A stretch of DNA of 64,000 bases, taken from positions 37,381 through 101,380 of the forward strand of contig CALCWC010000088.1 of assembly GCA_937905985.1 (NCBI GenBank), written 5' to 3'. Shown here one piece after another: positions 9,171 through 17,770 of this stretch. Both the position numbers and the translations under genes were made by a program. Numbering within the stretch: the first letter of the stretch is position 1; every line of letters begins with the position of its first letter. Under the pieces are notes generated by a model. That model ran no database searches and was not told where the DNA came from. It saw only the letters and a list, made by a program, of their open reading frames with translations. The stretch comes from an uncultured Verrucomicrobiales bacterium. GTDB lineage: Bacteria; Verrucomicrobiota; Verrucomicrobiia; Verrucomicrobiales; Akkermansiaceae.

Positions 9171-10052
9171 ATGGAACCGCTTTCCCAGCTGGGCGAGGAC
9201 GCCGTTCTGCGCCGCCTGCTGCCGCACCTCACAGGCAACGAGAGCCTGATGGTGGGAGCAGGCGATGACTGCGCCGTGGCCGCCCGCAACGCAGAATGGG
9301 ACACGCTCTTGAAGACCGACGCCGTGGTGGAGGGCGTGCATTTCACGCGCGACACCGAGCCGGAACGCATCGGCCGCAAGGCACTCGCCCGCGCCGTATC
9401 CGACATAGCGGCCATGGGCGGCGTGCCGGAGCATGCGCTGGTGACCCTGCTGGTACACCCCCGGCGCGGCGTGGAGCTGCTGGAGGGCATCTACCGCGGC
9501 CTGGCTCGGCTGGCAGGGGAGTTCGGCATTTCTCTGGCGGGCGGGGAGACCACCGCCCTGCCCCAGGACGGGCTGGCCATCTCCGTGGCGCTCACAGGAC
9601 GCGTGGAGCACGGGCGTGCCGTGCTGCGCTCCACCGCCCACCCCGGCGATTTCCTCTACGTGAGCGGCAAACTGGGCGGCTCCTTTGAAAGTGGCCGCCA
9701 CCTGGATTTCACACCGCGCGTGATGCTGGCACGCGCCCTCATGGAACACGGATTGAGCCCCTCCGCCATGATGGACCTGTCCGACGGGCTGGGAACCGAT
9801 CTGCCGCGGCTGGCAGCGGCATCCCGCTGCGGATTCGGGGTAGACGAAGCATCCCTGCCGCTGCATGAGGGCTGCACTCCCCGCCAAGGCATCTGTGACG
9901 GCGAAGACTACGAGCTGCTCATGAGCTTCCCGCCGGAGGTGGCCGAAAGGCTCTCCGAGGCGCACCTTCCCACCCCCATTACCCGCATCGGCAGACTGAC
10001 CGACGGGGGAGGGCAAAAACTCCCTTCCGGGTGGCAACATTTCACTGCCTGA
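9171..10052 (+). CDS. thiL: Thiamine-monophosphate kinase
   Basis: A 293-residue ATP-dependent kinase that makes thiamine diphosphate from thiamine monophosphate. It has the AIR-synthase-like two-domain fold with GAGDDCAV near the N-terminus, the substrate-site stretch KTDAVVEGVHF, LAGGETT, and MDLSDGLGTDL. Start at 9171 fits homologue N-termini (MEPLSQLGEDAVLRRL). It is probably translated from the CPBP gene's transcript. No other thiamine gene is in the window. Confidence 0.93.
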   Translation: MEPLSQLGEDAVLRRLLPHLTGNESLMVGAGDDCAVAARNAEWDTLLKTDAVVEGVHFTRDTEPERIGRKALARAVSDIAAMGGVPEHALVTLLVHPRRGVELLEGIYRGLARLAGEFGISLAGGETTALPQDGLAISVALTGRVEHGRAVLRSTAHPGDFLYVSGKLGGSFESGRHLDFTPRVMLARALMEHGLSPSAMMDLSDGLGTDLPRLAAASRCGFGVDEASLPLHEGCTPRQGICDGEDYELLMSFPPEVAERLSEAHLPTPITRIGRLTDGGGQKLPSGWQHFTA

Positions 10053-10418
10053 AAACCCTTGATTCACGGCATGCTTCACGCCCTTTCCGGGAACTTTCAC
10101 TCATTGCCTGAATTTAGTTTTATTTATTGTATATCAATGCGTTACATGCGTCATTAAAATTGTTCCACAGAGCAAATCCGGCAATCCTGAAACAATCAAG
10201 AAAAGTTAAAAGTCACCCCTTTTTAACCCACATTTTTTTTCCTCTTGTGGAACGCTCATGGAACATGGAAAAAGGGGGCGGGCCCCCTGAGCTGAAGACA
10301 AAAAAATCTTTTCCCAAATCGGGGAGCATGGCATAGTCCGTTCCGCAACCGCACCCCACCGATTCACAGGGGCGCAACCGAGAAAGAAAAACATCTAGAC
10401 AGGGCAAGCGAGTATATT
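10053..10418 (+). other. AT-rich region before dnaA: candidate origin or autoregulatory region
   Basis: The 366-base gap has no convincing gene. It holds an AT-rich tract around 10108-10136 and three sites that match the E. coli DnaA box TTATCCACA at about 7 of 9 positions: TGTTCCACA near 10161, TAACCCACA near 10224, and TTGTGGAAC (reverse) near 10245. A GC-rich hairpin (AGGGGGC/GCCCCCT, 10273-10288) follows. This could be oriC or a DnaA-controlled promoter. TATATT lies directly before the dnaA ATG but has no good -35 box. Confidence 0.35.
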
Positions 10419-11813
10419 ATGGACAGGGAGGAACAGTTGAGCCGGCTTTGGAACGACATCGTCGGCGAAATGAAGAGGCTGGACGGCGGAGATTCATACG
10501 GCATCGACACATACATCACGCCCCTGTCGCTCAAGGATGACGATGGCAAGACGCTGACGCTTGCCTACCCGGCGGACACACTGATCGACTGGGTGGAGCT
10601 CAACTACGAGGACCGAATCGTGTTTGCGGCCACCAAGGTGCTGCAAGGCGCACGCAACGTCACCTTCAAACAGCTGGACTCCCCTGCCCACGCCGCGCAG
10701 GAGGTTGTTCTGCAGGAAGAGGAGAAAGCCCCTGCCCCGAAGCCTGCCAAGAAAAAGGCCACCCGCAGCAAGGGAACGCCCGTAAGCGGTCTGAACGCAT
10801 CGTTCACCTTTGACAACTTCGTGACGGGCTCCAGCAACGACTTTGCATGCGCAGCGGCCCGCGCCTGCGCCGACTGCCTGGAGGACATGCCGTACAACCC
10901 GCTGTTCATCTACGGCGGCCCGGGACTGGGCAAGACCCACCTGCTGCACGCCATCGGCAACGCCATCCTGGCCAAGCGCGAGGGCGCGAAGGTGCTCTAC
11001 CTCACCAGCGAAGTGTTCGCCAACGACTACATCGACGCCATCGGCAACGGCGCGCGCGCCATTACGGAGTTCCGCCGCAAGTACCGCAAGGCTGATGTAC
11101 TGCTCATCGACGACGTGCAGTTCCTCTCCCGCGGCACCAAGACGCAGGAGGAGTTCTTCCACACCTTTAACGCCCTGCTGGACAGCGGCAAACAGGTGGT
11201 GCTCTCCGCGGACTGCCCCGCCTCCCAAATCACCAACCTGGAGCCGCGCCTCAGCTCACGCTTCCAGCAGGGCATGACCGTCTCCGTCCACCAGCCGGAT
11301 TTGGAAACCCGCACCGCCATCCTGCGCAACGTCTGCAAGCAGTGGAAGAGCGAGTACATCACCGACGAGATCATCAACTACCTTGCCCGCAGCGTCACGC
11401 GCTCCGTGCGCCTGCTGGTGGGAGCGTGCGTGCGCCTGGTCACGTTTGCGTCCTTCGCAAGCCGCTGCCCCAGCATGGCGGAAGCCAAGCAATATATAGC
11501 GGACATTGTGCGCGAGAGCAAGGGCGGTACGGTGACCGTGGCGGACATCCAGCAGAGGATAGCCAACGAGTTTGACCTGCGCCTCAACGAGCTGACGGGG
11601 CCGCGGCGCAACACCGCCGTGGTGCAGCCGCGCCAGGTGGCCATGTACCTTTCCCGCAAGCTCACGGGGTGTTCCCTGCAGGAGATTGGCGAGGCGTTTG
11701 GCGGGCGCAGCCACGCCACGGTGCTCAATGCCGCCCGCAAGGTGGAGGCGGATATCGCCAAGGATCCGCAACTGGCCGCCGTGGTCAAGAAACTGGCCGC
11801 GGAACTGGCGTAA
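10419..11813 (+). CDS. dnaA: Chromosomal replication initiator DnaA
   Basis: A 464-residue protein with N-terminal domain I, a Lys/Ala/Pro-rich linker (about 100-125), an AAA+ domain with Walker A GGPGLGKTHLL and Walker B LLIDDVQFLS, and a C-terminal DNA-binding domain ending in the DnaA signature FGGRSHATVLNA. It binds and melts the origin. Unlike the common dnaA-dnaN-recF order, here it sits between thiL and tatA. Confidence 0.97.
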   Translation: MDREEQLSRLWNDIVGEMKRLDGGDSYGIDTYITPLSLKDDDGKTLTLAYPADTLIDWVELNYEDRIVFAATKVLQGARNVTFKQLDSPAHAAQEVVLQEEEKAPAPKPAKKKATRSKGTPVSGLNASFTFDNFVTGSSNDFACAAARACADCLEDMPYNPLFIYGGPGLGKTHLLHAIGNAILAKREGAKVLYLTSEVFANDYIDAIGNGARAITEFRRKYRKADVLLIDDVQFLSRGTKTQEEFFHTFNALLDSGKQVVLSADCPASQITNLEPRLSSRFQQGMTVSVHQPDLETRTAILRNVCKQWKSEYITDEIINYLARSVTRSVRLLVGACVRLVTFASFASRCPSMAEAKQYIADIVRESKGGTVTVADIQQRIANEFDLRLNELTGPRRNTAVVQPRQVAMYLSRKLTGCSLQEIGEAFGGRSHATVLNAARKVEADIAKDPQLAAVVKKLAAELA

Positions 11814-11838
11814 AAAACAAACCTAATCCGAAACCACC

Positions 11839-12069
11839 CTATTGGGCGGGTTTGTCGGTATCCTTGGATTCCTTGTCCTTCTTGTCCAGCTCTTTCGAGC
11901 TGTTGTTGAGGGCATCCTCGAACTCGCGGCGGGCCTTGCCAAACTCACCCAGGCTGCGGCCAAGAGCGCGCGCGATATCCGGCAGCCGCTTGGCACCAAA
12001 CACCAGCAGGCACACCAGAATCAGTATGCCCCATTGCAACGGGGAGGACAATATAGCCAGCGTGTTCAT
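11839..12069 (-). CDS. tatA: Twin-arginine translocase subunit TatA
   Basis: A 76-residue protein with one N-terminal membrane helix, the FGAKRLPDIARALGRS hinge and amphipathic helix, and a charged acidic/basic tail. This matches TatA/TatE, which forms the pore for folded proteins. Two near in-frame ATGs exist; the promoter's TAGAAT overlaps the upstream one (12078), so the ATG at 12069 is taken as the start. No tatB or tatC is nearby. It converges with dnaA. Confidence 0.88.
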   Translation of the reverse strand: MNTLAILSSPLQWGILILVCLLVFGAKRLPDIARALGRSLGEFGKARREFEDALNNSSKELDKKDKESKDTDKPAQ

Positions 12070-12076
12070 GGCGTTC

Positions 12077-12105
12077 ATTCTAATGCCCCTCACTACCCCA
12101 TGCAA
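12077..12105 (-). promoter_or_regulatory. tatA promoter
   Basis: Minus strand TTGCAT (12105-12100), 17-bp spacer, TAGAAT (12082-12077), 7 bp to the ATG at 12069. The -10 box includes part of an upstream ATG and so decides the start. Confidence 0.6.
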
Positions 12106-12172
12106 GAAAAAAACATGCCGACACGACCGACCGGGTTTGCGACAGGGACGGCGTGGGCAGCGGATGGCCTTT

Positions 12173-13183
12173 TCATTCGACCGCCTCCACGGGTTGTTCC
12201 GCGGGCGGCTCCGGCTCCTCCAGCTTGATGTCTATCAGATTTTCGCCGAAGATGCGCTGGAAGACGGGGCTGTTGACGAAATCCACCAGCTTGGCACTGC
12301 CGTATGCGTGCCGCTCCTTGAACGTTTGCAGCAGGGGGATGATTTTCTGCGCGTTGAGCCGGGCGGTGTCGGCGGCATCACCCCAGCATTCCGGCCAAGG
12401 CTTCTCGTTCTCGGCAAAGGTTTCGGCAAGTTCCTCGCCGCGCGCCGCCAACAAGGGAACAAGCATGTCGGCCACGCCCTTGCGGTCGATGGACGCCACC
12501 TGATACAGGAAGCGTGTGAGCTCCCGCTCGCATGTGTTGCCGCAAAAGCGCTCCGGCAGCCCCGTGGGCACGGCGGAAACCACGTTCACGCGCCGCATCT
12601 CGCCTAGATCGGCATACGGCAGCTCCGGATCCGCCAGGTCGATAGCATCGTCGTAGAAATCCGCCACCATCTGCTGCGCGGCGATGGAATGGACGCGCTC
12701 TCCCCACAGGCAGGGGGTGACCACCAATTCGCAGATGAGCATGAAGTGACGCTGGAAGTGCACCTTGCCGTTGGGCAGGCGCAGCGTGCTGGCTCCGTTC
12801 TGGAAAACGTGGAAATGCGCGCTCACCTCGCCCGGCATGCCGTCCAGCCGCATCTCCGGCAGCTCGCCGTCCACCACCAGCATGCCGTCGCGCGCCTTGA
12901 AGCGCAACACCCACACGGGGTCGCCGGCCACCAGGGAGAAGGCATCCTGCGCGTTGGCGTGAAAAAAGGATGTGCGGGAGGGGCTGTGCTTGAAGCTCCA
13001 CCGGTACTCCACCTCGGTGTCGGCGCGGTTCTCCAGGTATTCCTGGCGCAGGACGATGCCGAGCGGCATCTCCGACTCCCACTGCACGGTATCCGGCACG
13101 AGTGCAGGGCGGTACGCCAGCGCCACCATGCCTGCCGCACCTAGGAGAAGAATCACGAGAGTGCGTATGTGCCACCTTTTCAT
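12173..13183 (-). CDS. Membrane-anchored protein of unknown function
   Basis: A 336-residue protein that I do not recognise. It has an N-terminal signal anchor (about residues 7-26), a long predicted periplasmic body with many beta-like segments, and a Pro/Glu-rich acidic C-terminus. No catalytic motif stands out. The start at 13183 is supported by a TATAAT box 7 bp upstream; further upstream in-frame ATGs lie in or before the promoter. Neighbours (tatA, ruvB) give no clue to its job. Confidence 0.6.
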   Translation of the reverse strand: MKRWHIRTLVILLLGAAGMVALAYRPALVPDTVQWESEMPLGIVLRQEYLENRADTEVEYRWSFKHSPSRTSFFHANAQDAFSLVAGDPVWVLRFKARDGMLVVDGELPEMRLDGMPGEVSAHFHVFQNGASTLRLPNGKVHFQRHFMLICELVVTPCLWGERVHSIAAQQMVADFYDDAIDLADPELPYADLGEMRRVNVVSAVPTGLPERFCGNTCERELTRFLYQVASIDRKGVADMLVPLLAARGEELAETFAENEKPWPECWGDAADTARLNAQKIIPLLQTFKERHAYGSAKLVDFVNSPVFQRIFGENLIDIKLEEPEPPAEQPVEAVE

Positions 13184-13190
13184 AATGGGG

Positions 13191-13220
13191 ATTATACCGC
13201 CTACATGCGCTCCGCGGCAA
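13191..13220 (-). promoter_or_regulatory. Promoter of the unknown anchored protein
   Basis: Minus strand TTGCCG (13220-13215), 18-bp spacer, TATAAT (13196-13191), 7 bp to the ATG at 13183. Confidence 0.55.
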
Positions 13221-13308
13221 GCAAAATACCACATGTGTTGTCCCAATGTTTTTTCAACCATTGCGTTGGGAGACATGTGGCAAAATACGTGAAGCTCGTG
13301 ATTTGGCC

Positions 13309-13337
13309 TTGCGCGCGCACGTCCGCGCGCCTATAAT
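13309..13337 (+). promoter_or_regulatory. Promoter of the mini-lipoprotein and ruvB
   Basis: TTGCGC (13309-13314), 17-bp spacer, TATAAT (13332-13337), 12 bp to the ATG at 13350. It probably drives the lipoprotein-ruvB-amidase set. Confidence 0.6.
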
Positions 13338-13349
13338 GGAATGCGTACC

Positions 13350-13481
13350 ATGAAGACGAAGATTCTACTGATGACGGCAACGGCGGTGCTGCTGGGTTCC
13401 TGCACCCAGGCGGACTGGGACGAGGCAATCGAGTACATGACCGCGCCGAGCTCCGTAGATTCCGCCCACGTGGCACATTGA
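13350..13481 (+). CDS. 43-residue predicted lipoprotein
   Basis: A very short gene: MKTK basic start, a hydrophobic stretch, and a lipobox LLGSC with Cys18, followed by only 25 residues rich in Asp, Glu, Ala and Ser. The promoter directly upstream and the 18-base gap to ruvB support it as a real first gene of an operon. An in-frame ATG at 13341 is too close to the -10 box. Function unknown; small lipoproteins of this size may be entericidin-like, but there is no sequence evidence for that. Confidence 0.6.
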   Translation: MKTKILLMTATAVLLGSCTQADWDEAIEYMTAPSSVDSAHVAH

Positions 13482-13499
13482 GCAACCCAACCCTGCCTT

Positions 13500-14522
13500 A
13501 TGAGCGAATCCCTGTACACACGAGTGGCGGAAACTCCCGTCAGCAGCTTCGACATTACCCTGCGCCCGCCTGCGTTCAGCGAGTTCTGCGGGCAAGACAA
13601 GGTGAAGGAACGCCTGCTGCTGATGGTGGAGGCCGCCAAGCTGCGCGGCGACGTGCTGGACCATGTGCTGCTCAGCGGGCCTCCGGGGTTGGGCAAGACC
13701 ACGCTGGCCAACATCATTGCCAACGCGGTGGGGCACAAGCTGCACACCACCAGCGGTCCCCAAATCGAGAAGGCGGGCGACCTCGCCGGCATCCTCACCA
13801 ATATCGAGAAGGGCGATGTGCTCTTCATCGACGAAATCCACCGCCTCCACCCCGCGATTGAAGAGTACCTGTACCCCGCCATGGAGGATTTCCGGCTGGA
13901 CATCATCATCGACCAGGGGCCGAACGCACGCTCCATCCAGCTCAATCTGCCGAAGTTCACGCTGGTGGGCGCCACCACGCGCGCCGGCATGCTCACCGGG
14001 CCGCTGCGCTCCCGTTTCGGCCTGGTGAACCGCCTGGACTACTACTCCGCGGACGAGCTCTGCCAAATCCTGCAGCGCTCCGCCGGGCTGCTGGACATTG
14101 ATCTGGCGCCGGAGGGCGCCATGGGCATCGCGCGGAGGTCGCGCGGCACTCCCCGCGTGGCCAACACGCTGCTGCGCTGGGTGCGAGACTACGCCCAGGT
14201 GCGCGCGGACGGCCGCATCACGGACACCGTGGCGCAAGCGGCACTGAGCATGCTGGACATCGACGACGACGGGCTGGACGAAATGGACAAGCGCCTGCTG
14301 GAGACGATGGTGTACAAGTTCAACGGCGGCCCGGTGGGGCTGTCGTCCCTGGCGGTGGCTGTGGGGGAGGACGAATCCACCATCGAGGACGTGCACGAGC
14401 CGTTCCTCATCATGCAGGGCTATATCAAGCGCACGCCGCGCGGCAGGGAGGCCCTGCCCTCCGCCTACGCCAAGATTGGTGCCGCCCTCACCCGCAACGG
14501 CCAAGGGGAACTTCCGCTCTAA
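13500..14522 (+). CDS. ruvB: Holliday junction branch migration helicase RuvB
   Basis: A 340-residue AAA+ motor with Walker [12 protein letters not shown], Walker [24 protein letters not shown], sensor 1 GATTRAG and arginine finger region GPLRSRFG, then the winged-helix C-terminus ending in TPRGR. It drives branch migration with RuvA. ruvA and ruvC are not in the window. Length is typical. Confidence 0.97.
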   Translation: MSESLYTRVAETPVSSFDITLRPPAFSEFCGQDKVKERLLLMVEAAKLRGDVLDHVLLSGPPGLGKTTLANIIANAVGHKLHTTSGPQIEKAGDLAGILTNIEKGDVLFIDEIHRLHPAIEEYLYPAMEDFRLDIIIDQGPNARSIQLNLPKFTLVGATTRAGMLTGPLRSRFGLVNRLDYYSADELCQILQRSAGLLDIDLAPEGAMGIARRSRGTPRVANTLLRWVRDYAQVRADGRITDTVAQAALSMLDIDDDGLDEMDKRLLETMVYKFNGGPVGLSSLAVAVGEDESTIEDVHEPFLIMQGYIKRTPRGREALPSAYAKIGAALTRNGQGELPL

Positions 14523-14527
14523 CGACC

Positions 14528-15334
14528 ATGAAAAAACTGTTTCTGCTGATAGCGGCGCTGTGTGCGCTCACGATGCTGCCGAGCTGCGTGCAGCAGCGCC
14601 TGCGCGCCCAGGCCAGGGAATCTCAGGTGGTGGTGCTGGACATCGGCCACTACTACGACCCGCAGCGCGGCGGCCAGGGTGCTCGCACGCCTGACGCCCG
14701 CTACGGCAACATCGAAGAATGCGAATTCTGGTACAAGTACGCCATCCACACCAAGCGCGTGATTGAGCAGGCGGGCTACACCTGCCGCATCTGCAACCGC
14801 GGCGCCGCACCCTCCAATCCCACGTTGGCCGCCTATGGCCGCCGTGCGGGCGTGCACCAGATCAACACGCCGGTGGTCACGGGTGTCTACCGCTCCAAGT
14901 ACCACCCGGACCGCATGGCCGTCGGCATCCTCAGCGCCGACTACGGAATCGACCAGAAGCCCGGCTGCATCGTCTTCCTCCACCACAACAGCAACTCCGA
15001 CAACTGGCAGGTCTACAACAAGGGCGCCATCTACTGCAATGAGTGCGGCACCAGGCTCGCATCCGCCGTGGCGCAGGAAATCACCCGCTCCATCTACGGC
15101 TGCGGCATGAACAACAACGGCGTGCCCTGCGGCGTTATCATCCGCAACAACGGCCACCGCGGCGGCGGCGATTGGCTCAACACCTGCAACGAACACTGCG
15201 TGCCCGCCGCCATCACGGAAGCCGCCTTCCTCTCCAACCCCGACCACGCCAAGTTCCTCGGCAACGATGCCAACGCCGTCCGCTACGCCCAGGCCATCGG
15301 CCGCGGCATCGTGAAGTTCATGCAATCCCGCTGA
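14528..15334 (+). CDS. N-acetylmuramoyl-L-alanine amidase (Amidase_3), lipoprotein
   Basis: A 268-residue zinc amidase that would cut the lactyl-peptide bond in peptidoglycan. The signal ends in a lipobox (LPSC, Cys20), so the mature enzyme should be lipid-anchored. Amidase_3 metal and catalytic residues are recognisable: His in DIGHYYDP, Glu in NIEECEFW, His in VFLHHNSN, and the catalytic Glu in ITEAAFLSNPDHAKFL. The domain is large for the family because of insertions containing extra cysteines (YCNECG, CNEHC), possibly disulphide-bonded. It starts 5 bases after ruvB. Confidence 0.82.
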   Translation: MKKLFLLIAALCALTMLPSCVQQRLRAQARESQVVVLDIGHYYDPQRGGQGARTPDARYGNIEECEFWYKYAIHTKRVIEQAGYTCRICNRGAAPSNPTLAAYGRRAGVHQINTPVVTGVYRSKYHPDRMAVGILSADYGIDQKPGCIVFLHHNSNSDNWQVYNKGAIYCNECGTRLASAVAQEITRSIYGCGMNNNGVPCGVIIRNNGHRGGGDWLNTCNEHCVPAAITEAAFLSNPDHAKFLGNDANAVRYAQAIGRGIVKFMQSR

Positions 15335-15352
15335 GCGTTGGCGTGATTCAAC

Positions 15353-15402
15353 TTGACGCGCCACCGCGGGCAGGCATACAATGTTCTCAGGGAAAATTTC
15401 CC
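15353..15402 (+). promoter_or_regulatory. Promoter with overlapping inverted repeat
   Basis: TTGACG (15353-15358), 18-bp spacer, TACAAT (15377-15382). Directly downstream, at the expected transcription start, lies GGGAAA-A-TTTCCC (15390-15402), a 6-bp inverted repeat with one central base that could be an operator. Confidence 0.45.
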
Positions 15403-15473
15403 GCATCAAGCTCATGTACCTGCCGCAGGATGTGGGCGAATACTTTTTCGAACATTACAAAAGGGTAGCGACT

Positions 15474-16076
15474 ATGAACACACCCAACCACCAGCACGAC
15501 GGCTCCCTGTACAGCGCCACGGACGAGGAGCTTTTCCGCCAGCAGCAGGAGTGCCTGGAGCTGATGTACGATTTCAACCACACACGCCCGAAGGAGACGG
15601 CGCGGAGGGCGGAGTTGCTGCGGCAGATGCTCGCGGAGATTGGTGAAGGCAGCATGATTGAGCCGCCCATGAAAGCCAACTGGGGCGGGCGTTTCCTGCA
15701 CCTCGGCAGCCATGTGTACATCAACCACGGCCTCTCCCTGGTGGACGACACCCACATCTACATCGGCGACTGCACCAAGCTGGGGCCGAACGTCACCCTC
15801 GCCACGGCGGGGCATCCCATCCTGCCGGAGCTGCGCGGCGAGCACGCCATGCAGTACAACCTTCCCATCCGCATCGGCAGGAACTGCTGGCTGGGTGCCA
15901 ACGTGTGCGTGCTGCCCGGCGTCAGCATCGGCGACAACTCGGTCATCGGCGCCGGCAGCGTGGTTACGCGCGACATCCCCGCTAACGTGGTGGCCGCGGG
16001 CGTCCCCTGCCGCATCCTCCGCCCCATCGGCGACCACGATCGCCAATTCTACCACGCCAACCGGCCTATCAAATAG
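15474..16076 (+). CDS. Sugar O-acetyltransferase, LacA/Maa/NodL family
   Basis: A 200-residue left-handed beta-helix acetyltransferase. The N-terminal helical part (SLYSATDEELFRQQQE ... YDFNHTRP) and the hexapeptide-repeat body with the catalytic His in ATAGHPI match maltose/galactoside acetyltransferases, which use acetyl-CoA. The start at 15474 is chosen by comparison with family N-termini; an ATG at 15381 lies inside the -10 box and one at 15414 would add a nonhomologous tail. The 5' leader would be about 85 bases. The true acceptor sugar is unknown. Confidence 0.85.
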   Translation: MNTPNHQHDGSLYSATDEELFRQQQECLELMYDFNHTRPKETARRAELLRQMLAEIGEGSMIEPPMKANWGGRFLHLGSHVYINHGLSLVDDTHIYIGDCTKLGPNVTLATAGHPILPELRGEHAMQYNLPIRIGRNCWLGANVCVLPGVSIGDNSVIGAGSVVTRDIPANVVAAGVPCRILRPIGDHDRQFYHANRPIK

Positions 16077-16110
16077 GACTGGCAATGCAGGAATCGCCAG
16101 TGAAGCCGTA

Positions 16111-17010
16111 TCATTGCCAGCCTTGGCCGGGAATCCATGAAAGCTCGAAATCAGATTGCGAGACTATAGCCTCCACCACGGGTTTGAGGAAAAGGATTAT
16201 CTGATGCATCACCTCATCAAACGGTATGGCCGCGCTGCCCATGCTGCGGTTGAAGAATAGCCACTTCCTGTGCATTTCGGACAAGCTTGCCAGCTTTTCC
16301 ACATAGCTGAAAGTCATTGCATCGTGATGCGTGCCGCGGTGCGCCAAGGTTTCCCTCATGGCGCGCTGCAGGGTGGCTCCATGGAACAGGAAGGTTCTGC
16401 TCAGGTTGCAGATGTCGAAGAAATCCTTCATGCGGCTGGTTTGCTCCATACGCTGGACAATGGCATCATACTTTTCCGCAATGGTGCTTTCCAGGGAGTA
16501 GGTGAGAATCTGCGCTGCGCTGTTGTCCGGCAGGAGCGGGCTGAGCGTCCTTGTCACAGGTGACGGAACGACGACGTCCCCTATCCCGAAATCAACGAAC
16601 AGGGGCACCCTCACACGCTTGATATGAGCTGCGATGGATGCCTGCATACCGTGGTACTGCTGTTGCAGTGCAATGGGTTTCAGGCTCAACACCTCATAGG
16701 AGACGAACTCGTTTTCTGTAGGCGTGGCAATGATGCGGTCCAGCATGGTACGGATGGTAGCTTCATCATTGCTCAAGTGCCGCAGGAGGAAATCTGCGTC
16801 CATGGTGGTGCGGCCGCTGTGATTCATGGCCATGTACAGGAACAGCCCGCCTTTCAATATCAATTTGTCCGCATAAGAGCTGAGCGCAATGCGCCGCATG
16901 AACTCCTCCTGGCAGAACAGGAGCAGGGTTTGCTGGTAGCTTTCCCCAATGGCCGCTGCCTTGTTGTGGAGGCGCGCCAGCGCGGATGCTGCTTTGTCCT
17001 TTATTGCCAT
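16111..17010 (-). CDS. abiEii: AbiEii-type nucleotidyltransferase toxin
   Basis: A 299-residue protein of the AbiEii/AbiGii family. It shows the nucleotidyltransferase core LKGGLFLYM ... TTMDADFLLR, with paired acidic residues, and the conserved ESTIAEKYDAIV segment containing the essential Lys and Asp. In type IV AbiE systems this toxin transfers GTP or nucleotides and causes growth arrest, giving phage abortive infection. It overlaps the antitoxin gene by 10 bases, the normal arrangement. Confidence 0.85.
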   Translation of the reverse strand: MAIKDKAASALARLHNKAAAIGESYQQTLLLFCQEEFMRRIALSSYADKLILKGGLFLYMAMNHSGRTTMDADFLLRHLSNDEATIRTMLDRIIATPTENEFVSYEVLSLKPIALQQQYHGMQASIAAHIKRVRVPLFVDFGIGDVVVPSPVTRTLSPLLPDNSAAQILTYSLESTIAEKYDAIVQRMEQTSRMKDFFDICNLSRTFLFHGATLQRAMRETLAHRGTHHDAMTFSYVEKLASLSEMHRKWLFFNRSMGSAAIPFDEVMHQIILFLKPVVEAIVSQSDFELSWIPGQGWQ

Positions 17011-17600
17011 AGTCCCACAATATCCATGGTGGGTTGACGAATTCCGAGTTTGCCAGCGTAGTCCGAGAGTCTGGCGATATTCCGCTTGGGATCCTCGCAA
17101 TATGCACGCACGGCTTTCACGAAAACCTCCCGGTCCATCCGGTTGCGGCGGGAGATGCAGTCGCATATCGTGCGCTCTCGGTCGTACACGCGAATGCGGT
17201 GGCCCTGGTAGCGGGCGTGGGTGGCACCCAGCTTCAGGGATTCCGGGGTGAGGAAATACGGCTGGATGGGCGGATACCCGTGGCGGTATTTGCTCCTGTT
17301 GGCGTTTTGTGGCAGAGCCAGGTGCCAGCGGTTGGGAACGCGGTCCGTGTAGCCGTATACGCTCAGTGCGCTGTCCATGGCGACAATGCCCTCCGGGGCA
17401 ACCTGCAGAAGCAGCGCCAGCTCGTCAGGTCCGTCCTCCGCCGCCCACAGGTAGTACCCCGTCCGCGGCTTGAGTATCAGCCCTTCGTCCATCAGACGGC
17501 CAAGCGTGCATGCATGCACTCCCGCCTGCGCCAGTTCGCTCCGGCGCATCACCCAGCCGTGTCGGCGGAACAGGGATTCTATTTCCTCTACGCTATGCAT
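17001..17600 (-). CDS. abiEi: AbiEi-type antitoxin, winged-helix regulator
   Basis: A 199-residue protein with an N-terminal winged-helix region (FRRHGWVMRRSELAQAGV ... LGRLMDEGLIL) and the C-terminal AbiEi domain (YDRERTICDCISRRNRMDREVFVKAVRAYCED). AbiEi antitoxins counter the toxin without direct contact and repress their own promoter by binding inverted repeats. The start at 17600 follows the family N-terminus. A promoter and a 13-bp inverted repeat lie upstream. Confidence 0.85.
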   Translation of the reverse strand: MHSVEEIESLFRRHGWVMRRSELAQAGVHACTLGRLMDEGLILKPRTGYYLWAAEDGPDELALLLQVAPEGIVAMDSALSVYGYTDRVPNRWHLALPQNANRSKYRHGYPPIQPYFLTPESLKLGATHARYQGHRIRVYDRERTICDCISRRNRMDREVFVKAVRAYCEDPKRNIARLSDYAGKLGIRQPTMDIVGLWQ

Positions 17601-17613
17601 GCCTATGCGGTTA

Positions 17614-17642
17614 CCATTACCCCTTTTTAGCAAGTATGTCAA
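17614..17642 (-). promoter_or_regulatory. abiE promoter
   Basis: Minus strand TTGACA (17642-17637), 17-bp spacer, TAATGG (17619-17614), 13 bp before the abiEi ATG. The -10 box is weak. Confidence 0.5.
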
Positions 17643-17653
17643 GCCAAAATATC

Positions 17654-17693
17654 CAAAATTAGCCAATTCGGCTGCCAGATTTGGCTAATTTTG
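17654..17693. promoter_or_regulatory. Perfect 13-bp inverted repeat, candidate AbiEi operator
   Basis: CAAAATTAGCCAA (17654-17666) and its exact reverse complement TTGGCTAATTTTG (17681-17693), separated by 14 bp, lie just upstream of the abiE -35 box. AbiEi family antitoxins are known to bind inverted repeats in their promoters. It could also affect the divergent small membrane gene at 17771. Confidence 0.6.
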
Positions 17694-17770
17694 TACATTT
17701 TTGCATTTTTCTTGTGCATTTAGGCGATTGGGTGCTTATATGGGTATAGAAACGTTTATCCGTAACCGCC

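Noticed and set aside
13184..13308. Possible extra small gene before the 43-residue lipoprotein
   Set aside because: The gap is mostly promoter sequence for both flanking genes, and no open frame with a start and RBS stands out.
15381..15473. Earlier starts for the acetyltransferase
   Set aside because: ATG 15381 is within the -10 box; the added residues do not match LacA-family N-termini.
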